From assembly GCA_029288275.1 (NCBI GenBank), contig JARIHM010000142.1, positions 1-12,372 of the forward strand: a stretch of DNA of 12,372 nt, given 5' to 3'. The notes under the pieces were generated by a model that worked only from the letters and a program-made list of their open reading frames with translations, was not told the DNA's origin and did no database searches. Numbering within the stretch: position 1 is the stretch's first letter; each line of letters starts with the position of its first letter. This stretch comes from Candidatus Saccharimonadota bacterium (GTDB lineage: Bacteria > Patescibacteriota > Saccharimonadia > UBA4664). Both the position numbers and the translations under genes were made by a program. Shown here one piece after another: positions 1-7,053 of this stretch.

Positions 1-1
1 G

Positions 2-649
2 CTGGCGCATTCGGATTGGTCGCACGGCATCGTTGGCATTGTGGCCTCTAAGCTGGTAGAGAAGTGGCAAAAGCCGGTATTGGTAGCTCAGATTATGGGT
101 GAAGTAACGAAAGGCTCGGCGCGCAGCACGGGTAGTTTTAATATGGTGGAGGGGCTGCGCGCCAACGCCGAGCTGCTAACCAAATTTGGGGGGCATTTTT
201 ATGCCGCTGGTTACACGCTGCCCACCGCCCAGCTAGAAGCTTTTCGGGCCGGCCTCTGCGCGGCCTACCGGGCAGCCGGTTCTGAGGTAGCGGCACCCGT
301 CATTGAACCAGATGTGAGCTGGACCGATGCTGCATTGGTGGATTGGCCGCTCTACCGCGATTTGCAGCTCCTGGAGCCGCATGGCGCCGCCAACCCCGCG
401 CCAATTGTGGCGTTATCTGCTATGATCGTGGCGAGCCTTCATCGTATGGGGCAGGATAGCTCGCATCTACGCCTCACATTGCGCGATCAACAGGGACGAA
501 GTATTGCTGCGGTGGGGTTTGGTTTAGCAGCCAAGCATCCTAGCCTGCGTCAGGGCAGCAGCATTACGGTACTGGGCCAGTTGAACAAAAATGAGTTTCG
601 CGGCCAGGTGACGTTGCAGCTCATGCTAATCGATATTCGCTATGAATAA
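2..649 (+). CDS. recJ: Single-stranded-DNA-specific exonuclease RecJ, C-terminal part (5' truncated by window edge)
   Basis: RecJ degrades single-stranded DNA 5' to 3' in recombination and mismatch/base-excision repair. The reading frame is open from base 2 and has no start here, so the N-terminal DHH catalytic domain lies outside the window. What remains begins with a HSDWSHGIVGIVASKL stretch matching the RecJ W-H-x-G-V-I-G-I-V-A-S-R-L signature. The DHHA1 signature FGGHFYAAG (bases about 182-208) follows, then a C-terminal OB-fold-like segment (HLRLTLRDQQGRSIAAVGF ... GQLNKNEFRGQVTLQLMLIDI) as in RecJ. The GTG at base 41 is an internal codon, not a start. The stop TAA (647-649) overlaps the start of the rel gene by 8 nt, indicating translational coupling in one operon. 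The family assignment is secure; the full length cannot be judged. Confidence 0.93.
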   Translation: MAHSDWSHGIVGIVASKLVEKWQKPVLVAQIMGEVTKGSARSTGSFNMVEGLRANAELLTKFGGHFYAAGYTLPTAQLEAFRAGLCAAYRAAGSEVAAPVIEPDVSWTDAALVDWPLYRDLQLLEPHGAANPAPIVALSAMIVASLHRMGQDSSHLRLTLRDQQGRSIAAVGFGLAAKHPSLRQGSSITVLGQLNKNEFRGQVTLQLMLIDIRYE

Positions 650-2801
650 ATTAAGTATTCAATATAATAAAGAACGCTTTAATAAAGCCCAAAATGAGCT
701 TATTGAGCAAGCCTTACTGTGTGCCTCAGCGGCCCATGAGGGCCAAACGCGTAGCAGCGGCGAACCCTATTTAATCCACCCGTTGGCGGTGGCCGAAACT
801 GTGGCCGAATGGGGTCTGGATCACGAAGCCATCATGGCCGCTCTCCTGCACGATGTAGTAGAGGACACCGATACCACCTTAGAGCAGCTGGCGGAGCAGT
901 TCGGGCCCAAGGTGGCCGAGCTGGTAGACGGCGTTACTAAGCTGAAACTGCGCAAGCTGCCCGGCTTAGCTGAGGATAGTGCCCGTCGTGAGGCTTCAGC
1001 CGAGAACCTGCGTAAACTTTTGCTCGCCACGGCCAAAGATTACCGCGTTATCCTCATTAAGCTGGCCGATCGGCTGCATAATCTGCGCACTTTGGAGCAT
1101 CTCTCGCCCGAGCGGCGGCAGCGGATTGCCAAGGAGTCACTGGAGATCTTTGCGCCTCTGGCTGACCGTCTGGGTATGGGCCAGCTCAAGGCTGAGATGG
1201 AGGACCTGTGTTTTAAGTACGCTTTGCCAGAGGATTACGCCCGCCTGACGCAGCAGGTGCGGGCCACTACGCGTAAGTCGGCCCACTACCTCACGTTGCT
1301 GAAGCACGATATTATTACCTTCCTGAAGGCTGGTGGCATTGAGGAGCCGGACGTAGAGGGGCGCCAGAAGCATCTCTATTCCATTTATAAGAAGTTGGCC
1401 AAGGTAGATGGTGACATCGAGAAGATCTACGACCTGATTGCCATTCGCATTATCGTGCCCGATGTGGCAGCCTGTTACCATGCGCTAGGCCTGATTCATC
1501 AGCACTACAAGCCGCTGATTTATCGCATTAAGGACTACATCGCTGTGCCCAAGCCCAACGGCTATCAGAGTTTGCACACCACTGTATTTGCGCTGGATGG
1601 ACACATTATTGAGATTCAAATCCGTACACCGCAGATGCATGAGGAGGCTGAGCGAGGCCTGGCGGCCCACTTTTACTATGACGCTCACAAGGCTTCGGCG
1701 GAGTACGCTCGGGGTGAAGGGGCGGCCAAATTGCCGGCTAACCTGGCCTGGGTGCAACAGCTGGCCAATATTCGTCAGGCCAATGGGGACGGCCAGGAGT
1801 TCCTGGAGGGCGCGCGGCTGGAGCTATTTACCGACCGTATCTTTGTATTTAGCCCTAAAGGCGATTTATATGATCTGCCCGAAGGTTCTACGCCGGTAGA
1901 CTTTGCCTTTGCCATTCACAGTGATGTAGGCTTGCGGACGATGGGCGCCCGGGTAAACGGCCGAATGGTGACGTTGGATAGCCGGCTGGAAAATCGCGAT
2001 GTGGTCGATGTGATTACGCGGCGCGAGCCAGCGCCCAATCGCGATTGGCTGGGTTTTGTGAAGACCTCTGGCGCGCGCAACCGTATTCGCAGCTGGTTCC
2101 GGGCGGTTAGCCGTGACGCCAATATTGTGAGCGGCCGGGCGGCGCTGGAGGCAGAGCTCAAGGCCTGGGGCAAAGGGCGGTTGGAAGAGCTGCCACAGCG
2201 GCAGGTGGCCGATGCGCTCGATGGGCTCCACATCAAAAACATCGAGGACCTCATGGCCGCCATCGGCGAGGGCAGCCTGGGCGTAGCCAGTGTGATTCGC
2301 CGGCTGCTGCCCGATGCGGCGCGCCCGGTGGGCGCCCCGGTCATCAAACGCCCCACCACCACAGGCCGTGTGCTCATCGAGGGTGGGGAAGAGCTACCAT
2401 ACACCCTGGCGCCGTGCTGCAAACCCGTCTTCCCACAGCCGCTGGTGGGCTACATTACTCGGGGTTCGGGCGTGACGGTGCATGCGCTGGGTTGCCCCAA
2501 CCTGCCCAACGACGTCGAGCGGTTTGTGGGCTGCCGCTGGGAGACCTTGGCTGATGCGCCGGAGCGCCTCCTGTGCCGGCTGGAACTCGTAGCAATGAAC
2601 CGTATTGGGTTGCTCTCGGACATTACTGGCACCATTGCGGCTCGCGGTTTTAATATTGGCTACATCGTGAGCGAGAGCGGTGCCGTGCCAGAGGAAACGC
2701 GCGTCAGTTTTGCCATTGAGGTACCCGATCTCTTTGCCTTGGCCGATATGATGCGCCAGCTGGAACAGCTCTCGGGCATGCTGAGTGTGCGGCGGTTATA
2801 A
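642..2801 (+). CDS. rel: Bifunctional (p)ppGpp synthetase/hydrolase, Rel/SpoT family
   Basis: This 719-aa protein has the full long-RSH architecture and would make and degrade the alarmone (p)ppGpp in the cytoplasm. The N-terminal HD hydrolase domain (about residues 25-180) shows H46, the HDVVEDT box (70-76) and ADRLHNLRT (142-150). The synthetase domain (about 240-345) shows GRQKHLYSI, D264, the RIKD loop (295-298), GYQSLHTTV and EIQIRT. A TGS domain (about 395-460, FSPKGDLYDLPEGSTPVDFA), a CC/zinc-finger-like segment (APCCKP ... GYITRGSGVTVH ... CPN, about 589-620) and an ACT domain (about 645-719) follow. Within the family, the basic R-x-K-D loop is typical of bifunctional Rel/SpoT rather than synthetase-only RelA, and the HD residues look intact. 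The start has no clear SD and overlaps recJ by 8 nt, so reinitiation is likely. The first 25 codons are notably AT-rich. Confidence 0.96.
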   Translation: MNKLSIQYNKERFNKAQNELIEQALLCASAAHEGQTRSSGEPYLIHPLAVAETVAEWGLDHEAIMAALLHDVVEDTDTTLEQLAEQFGPKVAELVDGVTKLKLRKLPGLAEDSARREASAENLRKLLLATAKDYRVILIKLADRLHNLRTLEHLSPERRQRIAKESLEIFAPLADRLGMGQLKAEMEDLCFKYALPEDYARLTQQVRATTRKSAHYLTLLKHDIITFLKAGGIEEPDVEGRQKHLYSIYKKLAKVDGDIEKIYDLIAIRIIVPDVAACYHALGLIHQHYKPLIYRIKDYIAVPKPNGYQSLHTTVFALDGHIIEIQIRTPQMHEEAERGLAAHFYYDAHKASAEYARGEGAAKLPANLAWVQQLANIRQANGDGQEFLEGARLELFTDRIFVFSPKGDLYDLPEGSTPVDFAFAIHSDVGLRTMGARVNGRMVTLDSRLENRDVVDVITRREPAPNRDWLGFVKTSGARNRIRSWFRAVSRDANIVSGRAALEAELKAWGKGRLEELPQRQVADALDGLHIKNIEDLMAAIGEGSLGVASVIRRLLPDAARPVGAPVIKRPTTTGRVLIEGGEELPYTLAPCCKPVFPQPLVGYITRGSGVTVHALGCPNLPNDVERFVGCRWETLADAPERLLCRLELVAMNRIGLLSDITGTIAARGFNIGYIVSESGAVPEETRVSFAIEVPDLFALADMMRQLEQLSGMLSVRRL

Positions 2802-2833
2802 AAACTCCCGGGCGCACGAGGCGCCAGGGAGTT
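2800..2833 (-). terminator. Intrinsic terminator shared by convergent rel (+) and the multi-HTH gene (-)
   Basis: The outer arms AACTCCC (2803-2809) and GGGAGTT (2827-2833) and inner arms GGCGC (2811-2815) and GCGCC (2821-2825) form a 12-bp hairpin with one G/A bulge pair and loop ACGAG. On the minus strand it is followed by a T-rich run (from 2804-2800), giving a standard intrinsic terminator for the 423-aa gene, whose stop codon lies in its first bases. On the plus strand the same hairpin follows the rel stop by one base but has only a poor U-tract, so termination of rel there may be weaker. Confidence 0.75.
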
Positions 2834-4104
2834 CATGGTGCGATATTGTTTAGGCAGTGCTGCCGAAACACGATCGCATCCTGTTTTGTTGGTGGTCGGC
2901 CTTGGGTAAAGCGGAGCAACTCTTCGATATACAGCCCAGGAAAGCGCCGTCGAAGAACATCGGTCCCTCCGAGGCAGATCTCCCAGTGAGGGAGGAGCCC
3001 CTGGCGCGCCCAGGTCAAGACCATGGTTGTGCCTCGTTTGAGTCGCCGTGCGACATTCTTGGCCGCTAAGTCGGTGCCAGGGTGGTACTTTTTTCGATAC
3101 TTTCGGTGCAGCATAGTAGTAATGCGTGCGTCGATTGGATTGTGCCATAGCTGTTCTCGAAAGCGGGCAAACTCATCTGCCGGACAATAGTGTCCATGGG
3201 CATAGCGGACGACCGTTAGCCGGTGGGTTTGTACTAACACTCGGGTCCGGCTCATGGAGAACCCAAGTTGAGCTGCCACTTCCTTGAGTGGAATCAGGCC
3301 GTCAAGCTGCTTCTTGAGCGCCCGTATGTCAGCTTCGGCGAACCACCAATGATCACCTGTAAGCTGCCGTCCTGGTACAAGCCCGCGCTTAGCATGTCGA
3401 CACAGTGTAGCGCGAGAGAGCCCCAGTATACCGGCCGCAGCGTCTGAATCAAGGTTGTACTGCGAAGCTGTGTGGACCATGGCCACTCTTCGCTCAACCG
3501 GGCGCCCCATAGCTTGCAGGTAGGGGGCGCAGTGAGCTAGCAGTGTCTCCTCGGACACCGGCTGCTTCCGGGAGGCCCAGTCATCTAGGATCTCTATCCA
3601 TGCGCGGCGAATATGCCAGGCCGTCATAATGTAAAAGCGATCAATCAGACCCGTTTGTTGCCAAGCATGGAAGATCTCCGTGACGAGTTCGCGATGCTCA
3701 GTCGGAACGACTTGTAGGACCTCGACCGGCCTAGCCCAGTCGTGGGCGATGAAATCATTGAGGGTCTGGTCGTCGATATTGTTATCCCTCATAAGGTGCG
3801 CGCGAACTATCCTGGCACACTCTCTAATCTCGTCAATAGGCTCGAGAGTATTGGCCTGGCGTATCAGGTAACAGGCCAGATCGGCGATACTCGGGTTTGC
3901 GTTGGTGATCGTCGCAAGTCCCTCGATATAATCCGCAGGATAGAGCGGCCAGGTATGAACGAGCCGAGAGGGTAGGATGTGCGTTTGCCGTAGGTATTTG
4001 AGCCGTTGTCGGCTAAGGCCGAGCTGTCGAAGGACCGTTTTGTTATCCAACCAGGTCAACTGGGCAGCCTCATCCAGTTTATCGACGAGTATTAACCTTG
4101 GCAT
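2833..4104 (-). CDS. Unrecognised protein with several excisionase/MerR-like helix-turn-helix segments
   Basis: I do not recognise this 423-aa protein as a named family. At least four stretches resemble the small winged HTH of excisionases and MerR-type regulators: residues 20-64 (NKTVLRQLGLSRQRLKYLRQ ... YPADYIEGL), 218-266 (AAAGILGLSRATLCRHAKRG ... WWFAEADIRALKKQ), 270-318 (IPLKEVAAQLGFSMSRTRVL ... YCPADEFARF) and 343-400 (DLAAKNVARRL ... VLTWARQGLLPHW ... YIEELLRFTQG). Residues 70-200 are helical, without such a motif. No catalytic motif, signal peptide or membrane segment is visible. The ATG at 4104 has an AAGGAG SD 4 nt upstream and a plausible promoter. It is the only minus-strand gene between rel and hisS and has its own terminator, so it is probably a monocistronic insert between conserved genes. 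A sequence-specific DNA-binding role is inferred; the target is unknown. Confidence 0.85.
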   Translation of the reverse strand: MPRLILVDKLDEAAQLTWLDNKTVLRQLGLSRQRLKYLRQTHILPSRLVHTWPLYPADYIEGLATITNANPSIADLACYLIRQANTLEPIDEIRECARIVRAHLMRDNNIDDQTLNDFIAHDWARPVEVLQVVPTEHRELVTEIFHAWQQTGLIDRFYIMTAWHIRRAWIEILDDWASRKQPVSEETLLAHCAPYLQAMGRPVERRVAMVHTASQYNLDSDAAAGILGLSRATLCRHAKRGLVPGRQLTGDHWWFAEADIRALKKQLDGLIPLKEVAAQLGFSMSRTRVLVQTHRLTVVRYAHGHYCPADEFARFREQLWHNPIDARITTMLHRKYRKKYHPGTDLAAKNVARRLKRGTTMVLTWARQGLLPHWEICLGGTDVLRRRFPGLYIEELLRFTQGRPPTKQDAIVFRQHCLNNIAP

Positions 4105-4143
4105 AATGCTCCTTAAGGTGCGTCACATCAGGTGAAGAACCAT

Positions 4144-4152
4144 ACTATACCA
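4144..4152 (-). promoter_or_regulatory. Extended -10 promoter for the multi-HTH gene
   Basis: Read on the minus strand, the sequence is TGGTATAGT, an extended -10 (TG-N-TATAGT). It lies about 33 nt ahead of the AAGGAG SD and the ATG at 4104, allowing for 6-7 nt to the start of transcription. The -35 region (TCGCTG, 17-nt spacer) is poor. The same TGG-TA-Y-A-R-T form recurs before rpsU and yqeY, which supports it as this genome's promoter style. Confidence 0.5.
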
Positions 4153-4186
4153 AAACGAAAAGGTTCCAGCGACCGAGCAAGATATA

Positions 4187-4208
4187 CGCTGGGTACAGCG
4201 GTTTTTTT
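4187..4208 (+). terminator. Short intrinsic terminator upstream of hisS
   Basis: CGCTG and CAGCG (4187-4191 and 4196-4200) form a 5-bp hairpin with a GGTA loop, followed by G and seven T residues (4202-4208). No plus-strand gene precedes it between the rel terminator and hisS. It may stop plus-strand transcription running antisense to the multi-HTH gene, or end a short leader RNA. The stem is short, so confidence is moderate. Confidence 0.5.
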
Positions 4209-4224
4209 GTAGCTATACCAATGG

Positions 4225-4253
4225 TTGCTCCGAGCTTAAGGCTATGCTACGCT
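4225..4253 (+). promoter_or_regulatory. Possible hisS promoter
   Basis: TTGCTC (4225-4230), a 17-nt spacer and TACGCT (4248-4253) lie just upstream of the SD AAGGAGG (4264-4270) and the GTG start at 4276. Each box matches only 3 of 6 consensus positions. An alternative -10, TATGCT at 4243-4248, has no properly spaced -35. A promoter is required here because the upstream gene is on the other strand, but its exact position is weakly supported. Confidence 0.28.
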
Positions 4254-4275
4254 TGCGAAAGCTAAGGAGGCGGAC

Positions 4276-5553
4276 GTGGCGAAACAACAGTTTCAAACCG
4301 TGCGGGGGATGTATGACCTCTTGCCGGAGCGGCGCTATATTTTTGATTATGTGACTTCAACGTTCGCTCGAGCGGCTGAGGATGCGGGCTATGGTCGCAT
4401 TGAAACGCCGGTATTGGAGGATGAGGGCGTGTTTTTGCGCTCCATCGGCGAAGGTACTGATGTGGTCGACAAAGAGATTTATGCTCTGACCGATCGGGGC
4501 GATAAGCGCTTGGCACTCCGCCCGGAAGGCACCGCCGGTATTGCCCGGGCCTACATTGAGCACGGCATGGGCTCGCGGCCGCAGCCGGTGCGGCTCTATT
4601 ATCTGGAAGAAATGTTTCGCTACGACCGGCCGCAGGAGGGCCGCTACCGGCAGCACCAGCAGATCGGTCTGGAGGTTATCGGTGAAGCCAATCCTAGCCA
4701 AGACGCCCAGGTGATCATGCTGATTCAGCGAGTGTACAAGCGGTTACGACTGCCCAATGTGACACTGCAAATTAATTCGATTGGCGATGCAACCTGCCGG
4801 CCTAAGTACCGCAAAGCACTGGTGGAATACCTAGAAGCGCACAAAAAGCAGCTAGCCGAAGTAGATCGGGAGCGCCTGGCCAAGAACCCGTTGCGGGTAC
4901 TTGATAGCAAGGAGCCGAGCACGCAGGTTATTCTGGCTGAGGTGCCGCAGACGCTCAACTATCTCTGCGATGACTGTCAGCAGCACTTTGCCGGTGTGCT
5001 TGAGTACCTGGATGATCTGGGCATTAACTATGAGCTCAACCCCATGCTCGTGCGCGGCCTCGACTACTATACGCGTACGGTATTTGAATTCTACGGCGAG
5101 CGCGAGGGTGCCCAGGCCAGTCTGGGCGGCGGCGGTCGTTACGACGGGCTCTTTGAACAGCTCGGCGGTACGCCAACGCCAGCCGTGGGCTTTGCCGGCG
5201 GCGTAGAGCGGGTGGTGCTAGAGCTGGAGGCCGCTGGCGTACTACCGCCCGAGCCTAAGCCTGATCGGGTCTATGTAGCGAGCCTGGGTGAGCCGGCTCG
5301 GCTGGCAGCCTTCCGTCTGATCGAGCAGTTGCTTGATGGCAACGTACCGGCTACGGGCGCTGTTGATCGTGATGGTATCGGTGCTCAGCTGGCTCGTGCC
5401 GATAAGCTTGGCGTGCCCTATGCAGTTATCATCGGCCAGAAAGAGGTTAAAGAGGGGACCGTGCTGTTGCGCGATATGGCTACGGGCGCTCAGGAGACAC
5501 TCAAAGAAGAGGCAGTAGTGGCTGAGCTGCGCCGCCGCTTCGGCATTACCTAA
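4276..5553 (+). CDS. hisS: Histidine--tRNA ligase
   Basis: HisRS charges tRNA-His with histidine using ATP and is a class II aminoacyl-tRNA synthetase. The 425-aa length fits the bacterial family. The sequence starts RGMYDLLPER and contains the TDVVDKEIYALTDR and LRPEGTAGIARAYIEH segments. Motif 2 is present (FRYDRPQEGRYRQHQQIGLEV, about 114-134), as are the histidine-specific LVRGLDYYTRTVFEFY block (258-273, including the conserved R260), the GGGGRYDGL loop and motif 3 (AVGFAGGVERV, 303-313). Residues from about 330 form the C-terminal anticodon-binding domain. The GTG start at 4276 is chosen because a perfect AAGGAGG SD lies 5 nt upstream. The gene stands alone, between a divergent gene and a convergent gene, and ends at a strong terminator. 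No T-box leader is visible in the 170-nt upstream gap. Confidence 0.97.
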   Translation: MAKQQFQTVRGMYDLLPERRYIFDYVTSTFARAAEDAGYGRIETPVLEDEGVFLRSIGEGTDVVDKEIYALTDRGDKRLALRPEGTAGIARAYIEHGMGSRPQPVRLYYLEEMFRYDRPQEGRYRQHQQIGLEVIGEANPSQDAQVIMLIQRVYKRLRLPNVTLQINSIGDATCRPKYRKALVEYLEAHKKQLAEVDRERLAKNPLRVLDSKEPSTQVILAEVPQTLNYLCDDCQQHFAGVLEYLDDLGINYELNPMLVRGLDYYTRTVFEFYGEREGAQASLGGGGRYDGLFEQLGGTPTPAVGFAGGVERVVLELEAAGVLPPEPKPDRVYVASLGEPARLAAFRLIEQLLDGNVPATGAVDRDGIGAQLARADKLGVPYAVIIGQKEVKEGTVLLRDMATGAQETLKEEAVVAELRRRFGIT

Positions 5554-5569
5554 GCGGTAGTTCAAAATG

Positions 5570-5622
5570 AAAATCCCGCCCGAGGCTCCGCACTATTTGT
5601 GCGAGGCCCCGAGCGGGTTTTT
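5570..5622 (+). terminator. Bidirectional intrinsic terminator after hisS
   Basis: The left arm, starting CCCGCCCGAGGC (from 5575), pairs with a right arm ending GCCCCGAGCGGG (to 5617). The stem is about 19 bp with a few mismatches around a short T-rich loop, followed by TTTTT (5618-5622). AAAAT before the left arm gives a T-run on the minus strand. The hairpin can therefore also end transcripts of the convergent gene whose stop is at 5626-5628. Confidence 0.88.
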
Positions 5623-5625
5623 GGG

Positions 5626-6150
5626 TTAAGCGTCGGATCGTGGGCGGGAGTGCACCAGGCGCAGTCCCGTGCGGCCGCGTCGGGAGGTAGGCGGCACATG
5701 GCGAACCTGAGTAACGCGGACCGGCCGTCGTAGCCACCGCCGCCGGCGCCAGAGCAGCACCGGCAGGGCAATCAGGATCAGAGCGCAACCACCTAGCATC
5801 GCTAGGGAGTAGCGCTGGTCGCGCATGGGTGCCAGCTCGACCTCATGAGTGTCGAGTCGCTCCCAGTACTGCACACTACTGCCAGGAGGGGGCAAGAGTG
5901 TAGTGAACAGATCAAGCAGCCGCTCGCTACCGTCAGCCACGGATACGCGTACCTGAACATCGCTGTTGTCGGGGGTGCGAGTGAGCTGGTTCATGTCCAG
6001 ATGAGCGATCAGACGCTGGGTCTGAGGCGGCTCTGGTATGCGACTGGCGATCACAAAGCAACCTGTCGCCAGGCAGAGGGTGAGCATCACCAGCGCCCAA
6101 GAAATTACAAACCGGCGCCAAGGTGGCGGCATACGCAAGGTACGAGGCAT
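5626..6150 (-). CDS. Unrecognised two-helix membrane protein with an arginine-rich tail
   Basis: I do not recognise the family. The start at 6150 is preferred because GAAAGGAC supplies an SD about 6 nt upstream and a good promoter lies at 6187-6215; longer in-frame starts up to 6228 would lie upstream of the promoter-derived transcript. The 174-aa product has one hydrophobic helix at about residues 13-37 and a second at about 114-134. Between them is a roughly 76-residue polar domain (containing DVQVRVSVADGSERLLDLF), probably outside the cell. The cytoplasmic tail begins RRRRWLRRPVR and remains Arg-rich to the C-terminus. LATGC at 27-31 only loosely resembles a lipobox and sits inside the first helix, so a lipoprotein is less likely. 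It diverges from the stomatin gene, so a shared envelope role is possible but unproven. Confidence 0.75.
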   Translation of the reverse strand: MPRTLRMPPPWRRFVISWALVMLTLCLATGCFVIASRIPEPPQTQRLIAHLDMNQLTRTPDNSDVQVRVSVADGSERLLDLFTTLLPPPGSSVQYWERLDTHEVELAPMRDQRYSLAMLGGCALILIALPVLLWRRRRWLRRPVRVTQVRHVPPTSRRGRTGLRLVHSRPRSDA

Positions 6151-6186
6151 ACAAGTCCTTTCAGAGACGACGAGCCAACTTTTCCT

Positions 6187-6215
6187 ATAATAAAACAATT
6201 TCTTAAGAAATGCAA
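6187..6215 (-). promoter_or_regulatory. Promoter of the 174-aa membrane protein gene
   Basis: On the minus strand TTGCAT (6215-6210), a 17-nt spacer and TATTAT (6192-6187; 5 of 6 consensus matches) form a standard sigma-70-type promoter. The predicted transcript starts near 6180, leaving a leader of about 30 nt with an AAAGGA SD before the ATG at 6150. This position decides the start codon of that gene. Confidence 0.6.
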
Positions 6216-6239
6216 TATGTCTGAGCACCGGTCATTATC

Positions 6240-6268
6240 TTGCCAGCGGTAAGCTAAGAGCGCACAAT
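6240..6268 (+). promoter_or_regulatory. Probable promoter of the stomatin operon
   Basis: TTGCCA (6240-6245), a 17-nt spacer and CACAAT (6263-6268; 4 of 6 matches) precede the GGAG SD (6282-6285) and the GTG start at 6295. A perfect TATAAT at 6186-6191 on this strand lacks a recognisable -35, so it is a weaker alternative. Confidence 0.45.
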
Positions 6269-6294
6269 AGAGGCAATAACCGGAGTGGATAGCC

Positions 6295-7050
6295 GTGAGT
6301 ATCGGACTGATTATCTTTGTGCTGATTATCATTAGTATGGGTCTGCGTATCGTGCAACAGTATGAGCAGGGGGTGGTGTTTCGACTCGGCCGCGTGGTAG
6401 GGGTGAAGGGTCCAGGTTTACGGCTGATTATTCCGTTTATCGATAACCTGCGCAAGGTCAATATGCGTATCATTACCCTGGCCGTGCCGGGGCAGCAGGT
6501 GATCACGCGCGATAACGTCTCGATTAGCGTAGCAGCGGTAGCCTACTACCGGGTGGTAGATGCTACCAAGAGTCTTGTGGCGATCGATAATGTAATGGCG
6601 GCCATTAACCAGATTGCCCAAACGACGGTTCGAAATGTGGTGGGTCAGCACCCATTGGATGATGTGCTGGCCAATACCGATGCCATCAATAAGCAAGTGC
6701 GTGAGATCCTGGAGCCTACTATTGAGCAGTGGGGCATCGAGCTGACCCGCGTAGAGCTGAAGGATATTCAGCTGCCCGACAGTATGCAACGGGCTATGGC
6801 GCGTCAGGCTGAGGCCGAGCGGGAGAAGCGGGCCAAGATTATTGCTGCTGATGGTGAATTCCAGAGCGCCGAGAAGCTGGGCCAGGCGGCCGATATCATT
6901 ACGGCTCACCCCGTAGCACTGCAGCTGCGCAATCTACAGGTGCTGACCGAAATTGCTTCGGATAAGAACTCCACTATCGTCTTCCCAGCCCAATTTATGG
7001 ACACCGTTCGTAGCATCCAGGACTTTGTTGGTAAGGAAGGCAAGAAGTAA
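6295..7050 (+). CDS. SPFH/Band 7 (stomatin/slipin-type) membrane protein
   Basis: Stomatin-type proteins oligomerise on the cytoplasmic face of membranes and organise membrane domains. The 251-aa protein has one N-terminal hydrophobic hairpin or helix (about residues 3-17). The Band 7 core follows: VQQYEQGVVFRLGRV, GPGLRLIIPFID, VNMRIITLAVPGQQVITRDNV, VAYYRVVD, and further on QTTVRNVVGQHPLDDVL and WGIELTRVELKDIQLPDSMQRAMARQAEAEREKRA. The charged coiled-coil stretch (about 165-200) is typical, and the VFPAQFMDTV end resembles slipins. The GTG start at 6295 has GGAG 9 nt upstream. In many bacteria such genes pair with nfeD; here the next gene (3-nt gap) is a short two-helix protein lacking the NfeD OB domain. 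The family call is firm; the physiological role is not known. Confidence 0.93.
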   Translation: MSIGLIIFVLIIISMGLRIVQQYEQGVVFRLGRVVGVKGPGLRLIIPFIDNLRKVNMRIITLAVPGQQVITRDNVSISVAAVAYYRVVDATKSLVAIDNVMAAINQIAQTTVRNVVGQHPLDDVLANTDAINKQVREILEPTIEQWGIELTRVELKDIQLPDSMQRAMARQAEAEREKRAKIIAADGEFQSAEKLGQAADIITAHPVALQLRNLQVLTEIASDKNSTIVFPAQFMDTVRSIQDFVGKEGKK

Positions 7051-7053
7051 GTC

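Noticed and set aside
2660..3148. Minus-strand open frame of 162 codons across the rel/HTH gene junction
   Set aside because: It overlaps two better genes and spans the terminator, and has no initiation signals.
4105..4275. Possible T-box riboswitch ahead of hisS, because GGGTAC and a terminator-like hairpin occur there
   Set aside because: The conserved T-box sequence and a specifier stem with a His codon are not recognisable, and the hairpin does not fit an antiterminator.
5845..6252. Plus-strand open frame of 135 codons opposite the two-helix membrane protein
   Set aside because: It lacks an SD and hydrophobic pattern, while the minus-strand gene has promoter, SD and terminator in order.
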